64,000 nucleotides of DNA from Pseudomonas capeferrum (GCF_000731675.1 NZ_JMIT01000001.1:2712-66711), one strand, 5' to 3'. Shown: positions 1 to 8,526, numbered from the stretch's first letter. Notes: generated from the letters alone by a model not told the origin. Translations and numbers: made by a program.

Positions 1-358
1 ATGGCTGTTCGCCATTTAAAGTGGTACGCGAGCTGGGTTTAGAACGTCGTGAGACAGTTCGGTCCCTATCTGCCGTGGACGTTTGAGATTTGAGAGGGGC
101 TGCTCCTAGTACGAGAGGACCGGAGTGGACGAACCTCTGGTGTTCCGGTTGTCACGCCAGTGGCATTGCCGGGTAGCTATGTTCGGAAGAGATAACCGCT
201 GAAAGCATCTAAGCGGGAAACTTGCCTCAAGATGAGATCTCACTGGGATCTAGAATCCCCTAAAGGGCCGTCGAAGACTACGACGTTGATAGGTTGGGTG
301 TGTAAGCGCTGTGAGGCGTTGAGCTAACCAATACTAATTGCCCGTGAGGCTTGACCAT
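1..358 (+). rRNA. rrl: 23S ribosomal RNA, 3' end (partial)
   Basis: The stretch carries the universally conserved sarcin-ricin loop core AGTACGAGAGGACC near 108-121 and the typical 3' tail ending in GTGAGGCTTGACC near 344-356. Only the last ~360 nt of the molecule lie in the window, so the gene runs off the left edge. The exact mature 3' end is an estimate made by analogy with the E. coli 23S end. Confidence 0.97.
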
Positions 359-490
359 ATAACACCCAAGCAATTTGCTCCTGCAGATTGCGGTGGTGAA
401 GACGCACGAACCGAAAGTTCGAATGTACATCACAACATCACATATCCGAATTCGCTAGGCTGTCCATCTGGACGTTCTGGCAACAGAATT

Positions 491-606
491 TCTTGACGAC
501 CATAGAGCATTGGAACCACCTGATCCCATCCCGAACTCAGTAGTGAAACGATGCATCGCCGATGGTAGTGTGGGGTCTCCCCATGTGAGAGTAGGTCATC
601 GTCAAG
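491..606 (+). rRNA. rrf: 5S ribosomal RNA
   Basis: A 116-nt block follows the 23S gene after ~130 nt. It carries the conserved 5S segments CCTGATCCCATCCCGAACTC and GATGGTAGTGTGGGG, and its ends TCTTGACGA and TCGTCAAGA pair to form helix I. The 23S-5S spacer (359-490) contains no tRNA and no other recognisable feature. Confidence 0.96.
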
Positions 607-616
607 ATTCATTTCG

Positions 617-657
617 CAAAACCCCTATCTGCGCGAGCAGGTAGGGGTTTTGTCTTT
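617..657 (+). terminator. Rho-independent terminator of the rRNA operon
   Basis: AAAACCCCTA and TAGGGGTTTT form the stem around a TCTGCGCGAGCAGG apical hairpin, followed by TGTCTTTT. It sits 10 nt after 5S, as expected for the end of an rRNA operon. Confidence 0.9.
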
Positions 658-776
658 TCCGGCTTGCACTCTCTATCGCGCTGCCGGGCCCCCGACAATG
701 AAATCTGCGTCATCTATGCCTGATTAATCGCGGGGTAGTGCTACCCTCGCGGAAATACTCAGCATGGATACCCATC

Positions 777-2591
777 ATGGAAATGAACTGGCACCAGGCC
801 CTGCAAGAGAGTCTGAGCTGGCTTGCAATTGCCTCGTTCATCACCTTGGTCTGCTTCACCGCAGCCGCCACACTGGCAGTACGTTATACCCGCTGGGGCA
901 GCCAGTTCTGGCAGCTTGCCGGGGCATATTTCAGCTTCAGGCGCAGCTGGCGGCCTTTGTTGGTGTTTGCCTTGCTACTGGTGCTGACACTGTTCTCGGT
1001 GCGCCTGAACGTGCTGTTCTCATTCTGGTACAACGGGTTCTACAGTGCCCTGCAAGGCCTCGACCAGAATGCCTTCTGGTACCTGCTTGGGGTATTTGCG
1101 GTGCTGGCGACCATTCACGTATTGCGCTCGCTGTTCACGTTCTACGTGACACAGGCTTTCAGCATTCAATGGCGAGTCTGGCTCACCGAGCGCTTGACCC
1201 GCGACTGGATGCATGGCGATGCCTATTACCGTAGTCAGTTCCTCGCTGAGCCGGTAGATAACCCTGACCAACGTATCGAGCTGGACGTAAACGCGTTCGT
1301 CACCAACTCGGTGTCGCTTGCGCTCGGCGCGGTCAGCGCGCTGGTCTCGCTGGTAGCCTTCACTGGCATCCTCTGGGGGTTGTCGGCGCCGCTTGAAGTG
1401 GCGGGGTACGAGGTACCACGGGCGATGGTCTTTGCCGTGTACCTGTATGTGATCGTCGCCACCTGGATCGCCTTTCGTCTCGGGCGCCCGCTGATTCGCC
1501 TGAACTTCCTCAACGAAAAACTCACCGCCAACTTCCGTTACGCCCTGATGCGTCTGCGCGAAAATGCCGAGAACATTGCCTTCTACCAGGGCGCGGATGT
1601 CGAGCGGGGTACGTTGTTGGGCCGCTTTGGCGCATTGATCGTCAACGCGTGGGCATTGGTCTTCCGAAACCTCAAGTTCAGCGGCTTCAACCTGGGCATC
1701 AGCCAGGTCGCGGTGGTGTTCCCGTTCATCCTCCAGGCGCCGCGCTTCTTCAGTGGCGCGATCAAGCTGGGTGACGTCATGCAGACCTCCCAGGCATTTG
1801 GCCAAGTGCAGGATTCGTTGTCTTTCTTCCGTGAGTCCTACGATGCGTTTGCCCAATACCGTGCCACCCTCGATCGTTTGACCGGCTTCCTGGATGCCAA
1901 CGAGCAGGCCAGTTCACTGCCGCGCGTCAACACCGAGGAACAGGCGCACGCCCTGGATATCACCCGTTTGCAGGTGCTTCGCCCCGATGGCCATCACCTG
2001 ATCGCCGACCTCGCCCTGAGCCTGCGTGCCGGTCAGGCGCTGTTGATCAAAGGGCCGTCGGGTAGCGGCAAAACCACCTTGTTGCGCGCCCTGGCGGGCC
2101 TCTGGCCATACGCCGAAGGTGAGGTGAAACGGCCTACGGGGCATCAGGCGTTGTTCCTGTCGCAGCGGCCCTACCTGCCGTTGGGTGACCTGCGCACCAT
2201 CATCGCCTACCCCTCGGCCAGCGTGCCCGAGGACGAAGCGCGCATGCAGCAGGCTTTGCGCCAAGTCAACCTGGCCCACCTTGCCGAGCGCCTAGATGTC
2301 AGTTGTGACTGGTCGCACATACTCTCGGTCGGTGAACAGCAACGCCTGGCGTTTGCCCGCGTGCTGTTCAACCAGCCCCAGGTGGTGTTTCTCGACGAGT
2401 CCACCTCGGCAATGGATGAAGGGCTGGAGCATGCGCTGTATGCGCTGTTGCGCAGCGAAATGCCAGACACCTTGCTGGTCAGTGTCGGCCACCGCAGTAC
2501 CTTGGCGGCGTTCCACACCCACCGCCTGGAAGTGGATGGGCATGGGGGGTGGTCAGTACAGGAGCAGCACCCGGCGCAGGTTCCGGTTTAG
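777..2591 (+). CDS. ABC transporter, fused membrane and ATPase domains (YddA/SbmA-type)
   Basis: Inner-membrane half-transporter of the ABC_membrane_2 (ABC-D/SbmA-like) class. The N-terminal ~330 residues carry several hydrophobic helices. The C-terminal ~200 residues are a nucleotide-binding domain with Walker A GPSGSGKTT at about residues 426-434, a signature of the form LSVGEQQRLAFARV near 515-530, and Walker B QVVFLDEST near 535-543. The protein is expected to work as a homodimer. The substrate cannot be read from sequence; relatives take up or export peptides, or are of unknown substrate. Start choice is uncertain: a GTG at 738 would add 13 residues and an ATG at 783 would remove two. 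No strong ribosome-binding site decides it. It stands alone between the rRNA operon and the SOS block. Confidence 0.85.
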   Translation: MEMNWHQALQESLSWLAIASFITLVCFTAAATLAVRYTRWGSQFWQLAGAYFSFRRSWRPLLVFALLLVLTLFSVRLNVLFSFWYNGFYSALQGLDQNAFWYLLGVFAVLATIHVLRSLFTFYVTQAFSIQWRVWLTERLTRDWMHGDAYYRSQFLAEPVDNPDQRIELDVNAFVTNSVSLALGAVSALVSLVAFTGILWGLSAPLEVAGYEVPRAMVFAVYLYVIVATWIAFRLGRPLIRLNFLNEKLTANFRYALMRLRENAENIAFYQGADVERGTLLGRFGALIVNAWALVFRNLKFSGFNLGISQVAVVFPFILQAPRFFSGAIKLGDVMQTSQAFGQVQDSLSFFRESYDAFAQYRATLDRLTGFLDANEQASSLPRVNTEEQAHALDITRLQVLRPDGHHLIADLALSLRAGQALLIKGPSGSGKTTLLRALAGLWPYAEGEVKRPTGHQALFLSQRPYLPLGDLRTIIAYPSASVPEDEARMQQALRQVNLAHLAERLDVSCDWSHILSVGEQQRLAFARVLFNQPQVVFLDESTSAMDEGLEHALYALLRSEMPDTLLVSVGHRSTLAAFHTHRLEVDGHGGWSVQEQHPAQVPV

Positions 2592-2625
2592 CGACATTGC
2601 ACACGCGGATAACGGCAAGACGACG

Positions 2626-3330
2626 TCAGGGCTGGTGCTCGGTATGCTGCATCACGATCAACTCGGCACCGTCGTTGCGCACATTCCCTACGTCCTTGCC
2701 CACCGCAAACCACTCGAACGCCTCCACCGGCAGGCATCGCTCCCGCGCCAGGCGTTCGGCTTGTGCGGCTGGCACATCAGCGTCAATCCACGCGCGCGCG
2801 TCCGCCGGCCCCAGCACCAGAGGCCGGCGGTCATGGATGTCGACCATTCCCTCATCACTGGCGGCGGTGATGATCACGAAGCCATCGCCCTCGTTGGGCG
2901 CCAGCCCCGTGTGCACTTCGGCCAACGCGGCCATGAACATCGGCGCGCGGCTTTTCAGGCGGATGTAATAGGGCTGCTTGCGCTTGGCATCGTGCGGGTC
3001 GGCCACCCATTCGTACCAACCATCCGCCATTACCAAGGCCCGCCCCTGAGGCCACAGGGCCTTGAAGAACTTGCCGGTGGTCACTGTCTCGACCCGCGCA
3101 TTGATGGGGGCCGGGTGTTTGCGAGTGGCCCAGAAAGGTGCCCAGCCCCAGTGGCAAGGGTCGATGCGCAGGCCGTGCTCGGCATTGTGCAGGATCAGCA
3201 CCCGGCTGCCGGGGGCAACGTTGTAGCGTCCGATTGGCAGGTTGTCGTAGCCGCTGATTACGTCCTGTTCGGCGTCCAGTTCACGCAGGTAATCGGCCAG
3301 GCCCTGATATTGAGCGAAGCGTCCGCACAT
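2626..3330 (-). CDS. yedK: SOS response-associated peptidase (SRAP/YedK family)
   Basis: DNA-protein crosslink sensor of the HMCES/YedK family, which traps abasic sites in single-stranded DNA through its Cys2 after loss of the initiator Met. The start at 3330 was chosen because it gives MCGRF with Cys2, as the family requires; an in-frame ATG 15 nt upstream would bury the cysteine. Other family motifs are visible: YNVAP, INARVET, the glutamate of GWYEW, and IHDRRP carrying the active-site His. At 234 residues the length is normal. It is divergent from umuD, with the LexA box at 3396-3411 lying 66 bp upstream of its start, so SOS control is likely but inferred. Confidence 0.93.
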   Translation of the reverse strand: MCGRFAQYQGLADYLRELDAEQDVISGYDNLPIGRYNVAPGSRVLILHNAEHGLRIDPCHWGWAPFWATRKHPAPINARVETVTTGKFFKALWPQGRALVMADGWYEWVADPHDAKRKQPYYIRLKSRAPMFMAALAEVHTGLAPNEGDGFVIITAASDEGMVDIHDRRPLVLGPADARAWIDADVPAAQAERLARERCLPVEAFEWFAVGKDVGNVRNDGAELIVMQHTEHQP

Positions 3331-3395
3331 GGCATGTACCCCCACTTGTCGAAATTTCCTACGCCGAAATTGACCTGATACTCAGCAGGTCGATA

Positions 3396-3411
3396 CTGTA
3401 TCTATATACAG
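3396..3411. promoter_or_regulatory. LexA (SOS) box between SRAP gene and umuD
   Basis: CTGTATCTATATACAG fits the LexA consensus CTG-N10-CAG exactly, with the usual AT-rich centre. It lies 20 bp before the umuD start and 66 bp before the divergent SRAP start, so it could serve both. Confidence 0.9.
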
Positions 3412-3430
3412 TTAATTTCAAGGTCGTACC

Positions 3431-3859
3431 ATGACATCCATCCTGGGCCCCATCACCTGCGGTAGCGGTGTTGTTCCACGTTATCTGTTCCGTATCCCGG
3501 CAGGCTTTCCGTCACCGGCGGCGGATCACATGGAGCAGCCCATCTCGCTGGACGAACTGTTCAACCTGCGCGCCCCGCACATGTATCTGGTCAGGATAGA
3601 CGGCGACAGCATGCAGGGCGCCGGGATCTTCGACGGCGACCTGGTGCTGGTCGACCGCTCCCTCGAAGCGCGGCATGGCCAGATCGTGATCGCTGCGGTC
3701 AATGGCGAGCCGCTGTGCAAGCGGCTGCACCGCATTGGCGGGCAGGTGGCGTTGCGCTCGGAGAATCCGCGTTACCCGCCGAGGTACATCCTCGAAGGCG
3801 ACGAGTTGACGATCTGGGGCGTGGTGACGTTCAGCGTCCGCAGCCATGACCTGAAATAG
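3431..3859 (+). CDS. umuD: UmuD-like translesion polymerase accessory protein (S24 autoprotease)
   Basis: Subunit of the mutagenic polymerase UmuD'2C, activated by RecA-stimulated self-cleavage. At 142 residues it matches the E. coli protein closely in numbering. The cleavage site is Ala24-Gly25 within RIPAGFPSP. The nucleophile is Ser60 in GDSMQGAG and the general base is Lys97 in EPLCKRL. A ribosome-binding site AAGG precedes the ATG, and the LexA box ends 20 bp upstream. It differs from E. coli in not being joined directly to umuC: 259 bp with a second LexA box intervene. The catalytic machinery looks intact. Confidence 0.95.
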   Translation: MTSILGPITCGSGVVPRYLFRIPAGFPSPAADHMEQPISLDELFNLRAPHMYLVRIDGDSMQGAGIFDGDLVLVDRSLEARHGQIVIAAVNGEPLCKRLHRIGGQVALRSENPRYPPRYILEGDELTIWGVVTFSVRSHDLK

Positions 3860-4084
3860 CGGCGCAGCCCGTTCAGCGCAGCAGGCGAAGCCCTGCAAAG
3901 GTAGCCCCGGCGCACACTGCGTGGGATCTTCGGCAAGGCCTTGGCGGGTGGCCATGTGCTGGGGTTTCTCGACGCTGCGCATCGCTGGCCTCGGCCTTGT
4001 GGTTACGTTCGAAACTGTAGGAGCCCTGGCCCAAGATGCAAATCGGATGAGCGGGTAGCAGCATCCGCGCAGCGGTGTGTTTAA

Positions 4085-4100
4085 CTGTATATAAATACAG
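4085..4100. promoter_or_regulatory. LexA (SOS) box upstream of umuC
   Basis: CTGTATATAAATACAG is a second exact CTG-N10-CAG LexA box, ending 18 bp before the umuC start. It gives umuC its own SOS promoter. The rest of the umuD-umuC spacer (3860-4084) shows no credible gene. Confidence 0.9.
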
Positions 4101-4118
4101 TATTCGTGTTGCCGCCCG

Positions 4119-5417
4119 ATGAATCCTGCTCCCGTTTTCGCCCTGATCGATTGCAACAGCTTCTACGCCAGTTGCGAGCGTGTGTTCCGCCCCGATCTGT
4201 TGCGCACACCCATCGTCGTGTTGAGCAACAACGACGGCTGCATCATCGCCCGCAGCGCCGAGGCCAAGCAGTGGGTGAAGATGGGCCAGCCGTATTATCA
4301 GGTGAAGGAGCTGCTGCACCGCCATGGCGTCGTGGCTTTTTCATCCAACTACGCGCTGTACGGCGACATGAGCCAGCGCGTAATGACGGTAATCGAAGGC
4401 ATGGTCCCGGCACTGGAGGTGTATTCCATCGACGAAGCCTTCGCGGACCTGGCCGGCGTGCCTGGCGACCTCGACTACCTTGGCCGTTGCATTCGCGAGC
4501 GGGTGCTCAAGCACACCGGCATTCCTGTGGGCGTTGGCATCGCCGGCACCAAGACCCTGGCCAAGCTGGCCAACCATGCGGCCAAGCGCTGGGCGGTGCA
4601 CAGCGGCGGGGTGGTCGACCTGCGGGTTGCGTCGCATCGTGAGTGGGTGCTGAAAAAGTGCGACGTGTCCGAGGTCTGGGGCATCGGCAAGCGCCTCACC
4701 GCGCACCTGCAGGGCTTGGGCATCCGCACGGCCTGGGACCTGTCCCGCGCCGAGCCGGGCTTGTTGCGCAAGACCTTCAGCGTGGTGGTGGAAAAGACCG
4801 CGCGCGAACTGGCCGGCACGCCGTGCCTGCAACTGCAGGACATCGATCCGCCACGCCAGGAAATCTGTTGCAGCCGTATGTTCGGCCAGCGCCTGACCGA
4901 ACTGGCGCCCATCAAGGAAGCAGTGGCCACCTACGTGATGCGCGCCTCGGAGAAGCTGCGTGGCCAGGGTTCACTGGCGAGCAAGATGCGTGTCAGCATC
5001 CGTACCGGCATGTTCAACCCGGACGAAGCCAAGTATGCCAATGGCGTGGTGGTGCAGTTGCCATACCCTACCGATGACGTGCGGCTGCTCACGCGCATGG
5101 CCCTGGAGGCGGTGGGCCGGGTGTATCGGCAGGGCTTTCGCTACAGCAAGGCAGAGGTGTTGCTGTTGCAGTTGTGCCGGCGCGGGGAGTTCACCGGCGA
5201 CTTGTTTACGCCGTCGCAGACGCTGCAGACGGAGCGGGTGATGAGCGTGATCGACGGTGTGAATGCGCGCTGGGGCAGGGGCACGCTGCGCAGTGCGGCG
5301 GTGCCGGCGGCGGCGCAATGGGCGATGCGGCGTGAGTTGATGAGCGCAGGCTTTACCACGCAGGTGGATGGGTTGTGGCGGGTAAACCGCGCGCCCACAG
5401 AGCGCCGGTGCACCTAA
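4119..5417 (+). CDS. umuC: DNA polymerase V catalytic subunit UmuC
   Basis: Y-family translesion DNA polymerase acting with UmuD' on damaged templates. The first metal-binding Asp is in ALIDCNSFYASCERVF (residue 11), and the catalytic pair Asp-Glu is in VYSIDEAFADL (about residues 105-106). The thumb follows in GIGKRL, with a little-finger domain and UmuC-type C-terminus to residue 432; E. coli UmuC is 422 residues. The ATG lies 18 bp after a LexA box, leaving room for only a short leader. The last codons overlap, on the opposite strand, the end of the arsB remnant. Confidence 0.95.
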   Translation: MNPAPVFALIDCNSFYASCERVFRPDLLRTPIVVLSNNDGCIIARSAEAKQWVKMGQPYYQVKELLHRHGVVAFSSNYALYGDMSQRVMTVIEGMVPALEVYSIDEAFADLAGVPGDLDYLGRCIRERVLKHTGIPVGVGIAGTKTLAKLANHAAKRWAVHSGGVVDLRVASHREWVLKKCDVSEVWGIGKRLTAHLQGLGIRTAWDLSRAEPGLLRKTFSVVVEKTARELAGTPCLQLQDIDPPRQEICCSRMFGQRLTELAPIKEAVATYVMRASEKLRGQGSLASKMRVSIRTGMFNPDEAKYANGVVVQLPYPTDDVRLLTRMALEAVGRVYRQGFRYSKAEVLLLQLCRRGEFTGDLFTPSQTLQTERVMSVIDGVNARWGRGTLRSAAVPAAAQWAMRRELMSAGFTTQVDGLWRVNRAPTERRCT

Positions 5418-5715
5418 ATACTCAAGCGCACCGCCAACGCCGCCAATGTCACCAGCAACACCGGACCGTCAGCAGTACCCCGACCTTGAAGTAATCCCCC
5501 CAGCCAATGCTGACCCCTTTGCGCGCCAGCACATGCAGCCCCAGGTTCGACACCACCAGCGGCAGGCTGGCGGTGTCGGCGATGAAACCTGCGCCCATCA
5601 CGAAGGCCAGAGTCGCGGCAGGCGAGAAGCGCAGCGCCAGCAGCATCGACATGACGAGGTCTCGATGGGCCAAAGAGGCCGCCACAGAGTAGGGCAAGCT
5701 CGGGCGTTTCAGCAA
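5414..5715 (-). pseudogene. arsB: arsB remnant (arsenite efflux pump), internally deleted and frameshifted
   Basis: Reading leftwards, the frame encodes SMLLALRFSPAATLAFVMG and GFIADTASLPLVVSNL, closely matching the segment of ArsB around TLAFVMAAGFISDTASLPL. It then jumps directly to GLHVLARKGVSIGWGDYF, which matches the far C-terminal ArsB region (LHVLSQKNMTITWGYYF in E. coli). Roughly 230 or more residues between these blocks are missing. The frame then breaks near 5464; restoring one C gives TVPVLLVTLAALAVRLSI and a stop at 5414-5416, the proper ArsB ending. The N-terminal ~120 residues are also absent. The comparison is from memory of E. coli ArsB. The stop overlaps the umuC stop codon on the other strand. 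Confidence 0.85.
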
Positions 5716-5722
5716 AGTTCCG

Positions 5723-5736
5723 TTACAAACATGTAA
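5723..5736. promoter_or_regulatory. Short palindrome upstream of the enterobactin receptor gene
   Basis: TTACAAACATGTAA is an inverted repeat (TTACA-N4-TGTAA), and a further GTAA follows at 5742-5745. It lies just upstream of the Fur-like site, in the position where an activator such as PfeR binds in P. aeruginosa. The regulator is not identified and no pfeRS genes are in the window. Confidence 0.35.
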
Positions 5737-5755
5737 GTTTCGTAAATAAGATTTA

Positions 5756-5778
5756 AACTCATTTGAGAATCACTATAT
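5756..5778. promoter_or_regulatory. Fur-box-like site, enterobactin receptor promoter
   Basis: The segment centred on TTGAGAATCACTAT (5763-5776) resembles the Pseudomonas Fur core TGAGAATCATTAT. The decamer TTGAGAATCA recurs in the promoter of the sigma4-DUF4880 gene on the other strand (10984-10993). Confidence 0.6.
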
Positions 5779-5885
5779 TTACCACCCCTATTGACCTCCA
5801 CATTGTGTTTGCGAGGGCGGTGGGCGAGGGCTCTCCGGCCTGGCAAGGATGTGCCTTTCGCTCATGAACCGCAGGAGATGTACCG

Positions 5886-8126
5886 ATGCAATCCAGAACC
5901 TCACCCAACAGCCTGGCCCTGGCGTTCGTCGCGCTGGCCTCGCCGGCCATGGTCGCGACCGCAGCCCACGCCGAAGAGCAACGCACGGGTGAAGTGCTGG
6001 AAGTACCGGCTGCTGAAAATACCCTGGTCATCCAGGACACCCTCGTCACCGCCGAGCGCGAGGCGCGGCAGGCACTGGGTTCGTCGATCATCACCGAAGA
6101 AGACATCAAGCGTCACCCTCCGAGCAATGACCTGTCCGAGCTGATCCGTCGCGAGCCCGGGGTCAACCTGACCGGCAACAGCGCCAGCGGTGCGCGCGGC
6201 AACAACCGGCAGATCGACCTGCGCGGCATGGGGCCGGAAAACACCTTGATCCTCATCGACGGCAAGCCTTCCAGCGCCCGTAACGCCGTGCGCTACGGCT
6301 GGAACGGCGACCGTGACACCCGTGGCGAAACCAACTGGGTGCCGGCTGAAGCGGTCGAGCGCATCGAGATCCTGCGCGGGCCGGCGGCGGCGCGTTACGG
6401 CTCCGGCGCCATGGGTGGGGTGGTCAACATCATCACCAAGCGCCCGACCGATGAGCTCAAGGGCAGCGTCAGCCTGTACACGCAGATGCCCGAAGACAGC
6501 GCTGAGGGTGCCAGCCGCCGCGCCAACTTCAACCTGGGCGGCGGGCTCACCGAAAACCTTGGGTTCCGCCTGTACGGTGGCCTGGCCAAGACCGATGCCG
6601 ACGACCTGGACATCAACGCCAGCCATGCCAACAGTGCGTTGTCGGCTGGCCGCGAAGGCGTGCGCAACAAGGACATCAACGGCCTGTTGAGCTGGAAGCT
6701 CAACGATGAGCACCGCCTCGAAGCCAGCGCCGGCTACAGCCGCCAAGGCAACCTCTACGCCGGCGACACCATGAACAGCAACGGTGGCAGCAATGTCGAG
6801 CTGATCTCCAGCCTGTATGGCCACGAGACCAACGTGATGCAACGCAACACCTACGACCTGACCCACCTGGGCGACTTCACCTGGGGCACCAGCAAGACCA
6901 CCCTGGCCTATGAATACGTGCGCAACTGGCGCCTCAACGAAGGCCTGGCCGGTGGCCCGGAAGGCGCGATCAACGACAGCGGCGCGGCCATGTCGCGGCT
7001 GCGCAATACACGCCTGAGCAGTGAAGTGAACCTGCCGTTCGCGATGGGCAGCACCGAACATGTGCTGACCCTGGGGGGGGAGTACCTGTACGAGTCGCTG
7101 AACGATCAGGGCTCGTTCCGCCCGCAGAGTTTCGACCCGAGCGGCGGTGGCAACGACGCGATCAGCGGCTTCGATCGCAGCAACTCGAAGATGACCGCCA
7201 AGAGCTACGCGCTGTTCGTCGAAGACAACATCATTGTTGGCGACACCACCGTCACCCCGGGCCTGCGCTTCGACCACCACGAAACCTTCGGCGACAACTT
7301 CAGCCCTAGCCTGAACCTGTCGCACAAGCTGACCGAGGCGCTGTCGCTCAAGGGCGGTATCGCCCGGGCCTACAAGGTGCCGAACCTGTACCAGTCCAAC
7401 CCCAATTACCTGCTCTACAGCCGGGGTAACGGTTGCAGCGTGCAGCAAACCAACTCCGGTGGCTGCTACCTGCAGGGCAACGCCGACCTCAAGCCCGAGA
7501 TCAGCGTCAACAAGGAGATCGGCCTGCTGTACGACCGTGGCACCTGGCGTACCAGCGCGACCTACTTCCGCAACGACTACAAGAACAAGATCATCGGTGA
7601 CACCGATGTGCTCTACACCATCAACAGCGGCCGTCGCGTGACCCAGTGGGAGAACGCCGGCGAGGCGCGCGTGGAAGGTATCGAGGGCAACTTCTTCATC
7701 GAGCTGACCCCGACCCTGGACTGGAACACCAACCTGACCTGGATGCTCGACAACGACAGCCGCGAGACTGGCGAACCGCTGTCGGTGATCCCGGAATACA
7801 CGGTCAATACCACCCTCGACTGGCGCGCCACCGACAAGCTGTCGTTCCAGGTCGCGGGTACGTACTTCGGCAAGCAGAAATCGCCGACCTACAACTACCG
7901 CACCCAGGAAAGCTACGACCAGGATGCGCAGCAGGATGTGGAAGCCTACGGCCTGGTGGACGTGAGCACGGGCTACAAATTCAACGCCAACTATGACGTG
8001 CGGGTGGGGGTGAACAACGTGTTCGACAAACAGATCCTGCGCGGTGGCAATGCCAGCAGCTCGGGGGCCAATACCTATAACCAACCGGGTCGGGCGGTGT
8101 TTGCCTCGTTGAACATCACCTTCTGA
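5886..8126 (+). CDS. pfeA: TonB-dependent ferric enterobactin receptor (PfeA/FepA type)
   Basis: Outer-membrane gated channel that imports ferric catecholate siderophore using TonB energy. Residues 1-29 form a signal peptide ending AAHA before EEQ. The plug domain follows, with a TonB-box-like segment near DTLVTAERE, the conserved RREPGVNLTGN and the ERIEILRGPAAARYGSGAMG block. The remainder is a 22-strand barrel ending in the terminal aromatic Phe (SLNITF). At 746 residues it matches FepA/PfeA length. GGAG precedes the ATG at good spacing, and a Fur-like site lies ~110 bp upstream. The enterobactin assignment rests on recalled similarity of the plug and loops; another catecholate is possible. 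Confidence 0.9.
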   Translation: MQSRTSPNSLALAFVALASPAMVATAAHAEEQRTGEVLEVPAAENTLVIQDTLVTAEREARQALGSSIITEEDIKRHPPSNDLSELIRREPGVNLTGNSASGARGNNRQIDLRGMGPENTLILIDGKPSSARNAVRYGWNGDRDTRGETNWVPAEAVERIEILRGPAAARYGSGAMGGVVNIITKRPTDELKGSVSLYTQMPEDSAEGASRRANFNLGGGLTENLGFRLYGGLAKTDADDLDINASHANSALSAGREGVRNKDINGLLSWKLNDEHRLEASAGYSRQGNLYAGDTMNSNGGSNVELISSLYGHETNVMQRNTYDLTHLGDFTWGTSKTTLAYEYVRNWRLNEGLAGGPEGAINDSGAAMSRLRNTRLSSEVNLPFAMGSTEHVLTLGGEYLYESLNDQGSFRPQSFDPSGGGNDAISGFDRSNSKMTAKSYALFVEDNIIVGDTTVTPGLRFDHHETFGDNFSPSLNLSHKLTEALSLKGGIARAYKVPNLYQSNPNYLLYSRGNGCSVQQTNSGGCYLQGNADLKPEISVNKEIGLLYDRGTWRTSATYFRNDYKNKIIGDTDVLYTINSGRRVTQWENAGEARVEGIEGNFFIELTPTLDWNTNLTWMLDNDSRETGEPLSVIPEYTVNTTLDWRATDKLSFQVAGTYFGKQKSPTYNYRTQESYDQDAQQDVEAYGLVDVSTGYKFNANYDVRVGVNNVFDKQILRGGNASSSGANTYNQPGRAVFASLNITF

Positions 8127-8131
8127 CCCCT

Positions 8132-8153
8132 GGGGCCGCTGTGCGGCCCTTTG
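8132..8153 (+). terminator. Possible terminator after pfeA
   Basis: GGGCCGC-TGT-GCGGCCC followed by only three T's forms a short GC-rich hairpin 6 nt after the receptor stop codon. The U-tract is weak, so it may only attenuate. Confidence 0.4.
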
Positions 8154-8162
8154 CGATCGGTC

Positions 8163-8212
8163 GGCGCGAAGCAAGGCCGCTCCTGTACGCAGGCGCGGCC
8201 TTGCTTCGCGCC
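8163..8212. repeat. REP-type palindrome
   Basis: The 18-bp arms 8163-8180 and 8195-8212 are perfect inverted copies beginning GGCGCGAAGCAAGGCC, separated by a 14-nt loop. It is intergenic, as P. putida REP hairpins are. Confidence 0.85.
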
Positions 8213-8238
8213 CCATCATGACCTTTGAGGGACACCCG

Positions 8239-8526
8239 ATGATCCAAGCCCCCGCCTGGCTGCAGATCCTCTCCCGCAGCGCGGCCGCACTGTTTGGCGG
8301 CTACGCGCTCAGCTACGCCGCCAGTGCCTGCCTGGCCCGGTTGTTGCCGCTTTCAGCCGCCGATGCAGTCATTGTCGCGACCCTGCCAGCGTTCGTCTTC
8401 TACACCGGCGCAATCCTCTGGGCCTTTGCCAGCCGTGATGCCGTGCGCGCCTGGGCACCCTTGGCCCTCGCCGCACCGCTGGCATTGCTCGGCTTCTGGC
8501 CGCAGGCATTGGGGTGGCTGGCATGA
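8239..8526 (+). CDS. DUF3649-type small inner-membrane protein
   Basis: A 95-residue, strongly hydrophobic protein with about three membrane helices (near residues 10-32, 40-62 and 70-92). It resembles the DUF3649 family found beside siderophore receptors and PepSY proteins in Pseudomonas. The start at 8239 is preceded by GAGGGA at proper spacing; an ATG 21 nt upstream lacks one. Its TGA overlaps the ATG of the next gene (ATGA), so the two are translationally coupled. It probably supports ferric siderophore handling at the inner membrane, but no biochemical role is established. Confidence 0.75.
   Translation: MIQAPAWLQILSRSAAALFGGYALSYAASACLARLLPLSAADAVIVATLPAFVFYTGAILWAFASRDAVRAWAPLALAAPLALLGFWPQALGWLA

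Noticed and set aside
430..612. Reading frame antisense to 5S rRNA
   Set aside because: It is the reverse of a structural RNA gene.
2305..2340. Variant ABC signature LSVGEQQR in place of LSGGQ
   Set aside because: LSxGEQQR is usual in the ABC-D/SbmA-type subfamily, so it is not an anomaly.
2296..3378. 360-residue + strand frame across the ABC gene end and the SRAP gene
   Set aside because: It is out of frame with the ABC gene and antisense to the well-supported SRAP gene.
5901..8219. Very long antisense frame across the receptor gene
   Set aside because: It is the mirror of pfeA in high-GC DNA; composition (Gln/Val/Ala/His-rich) is typical of antisense shadow frames and no ribosome-binding site precedes it.
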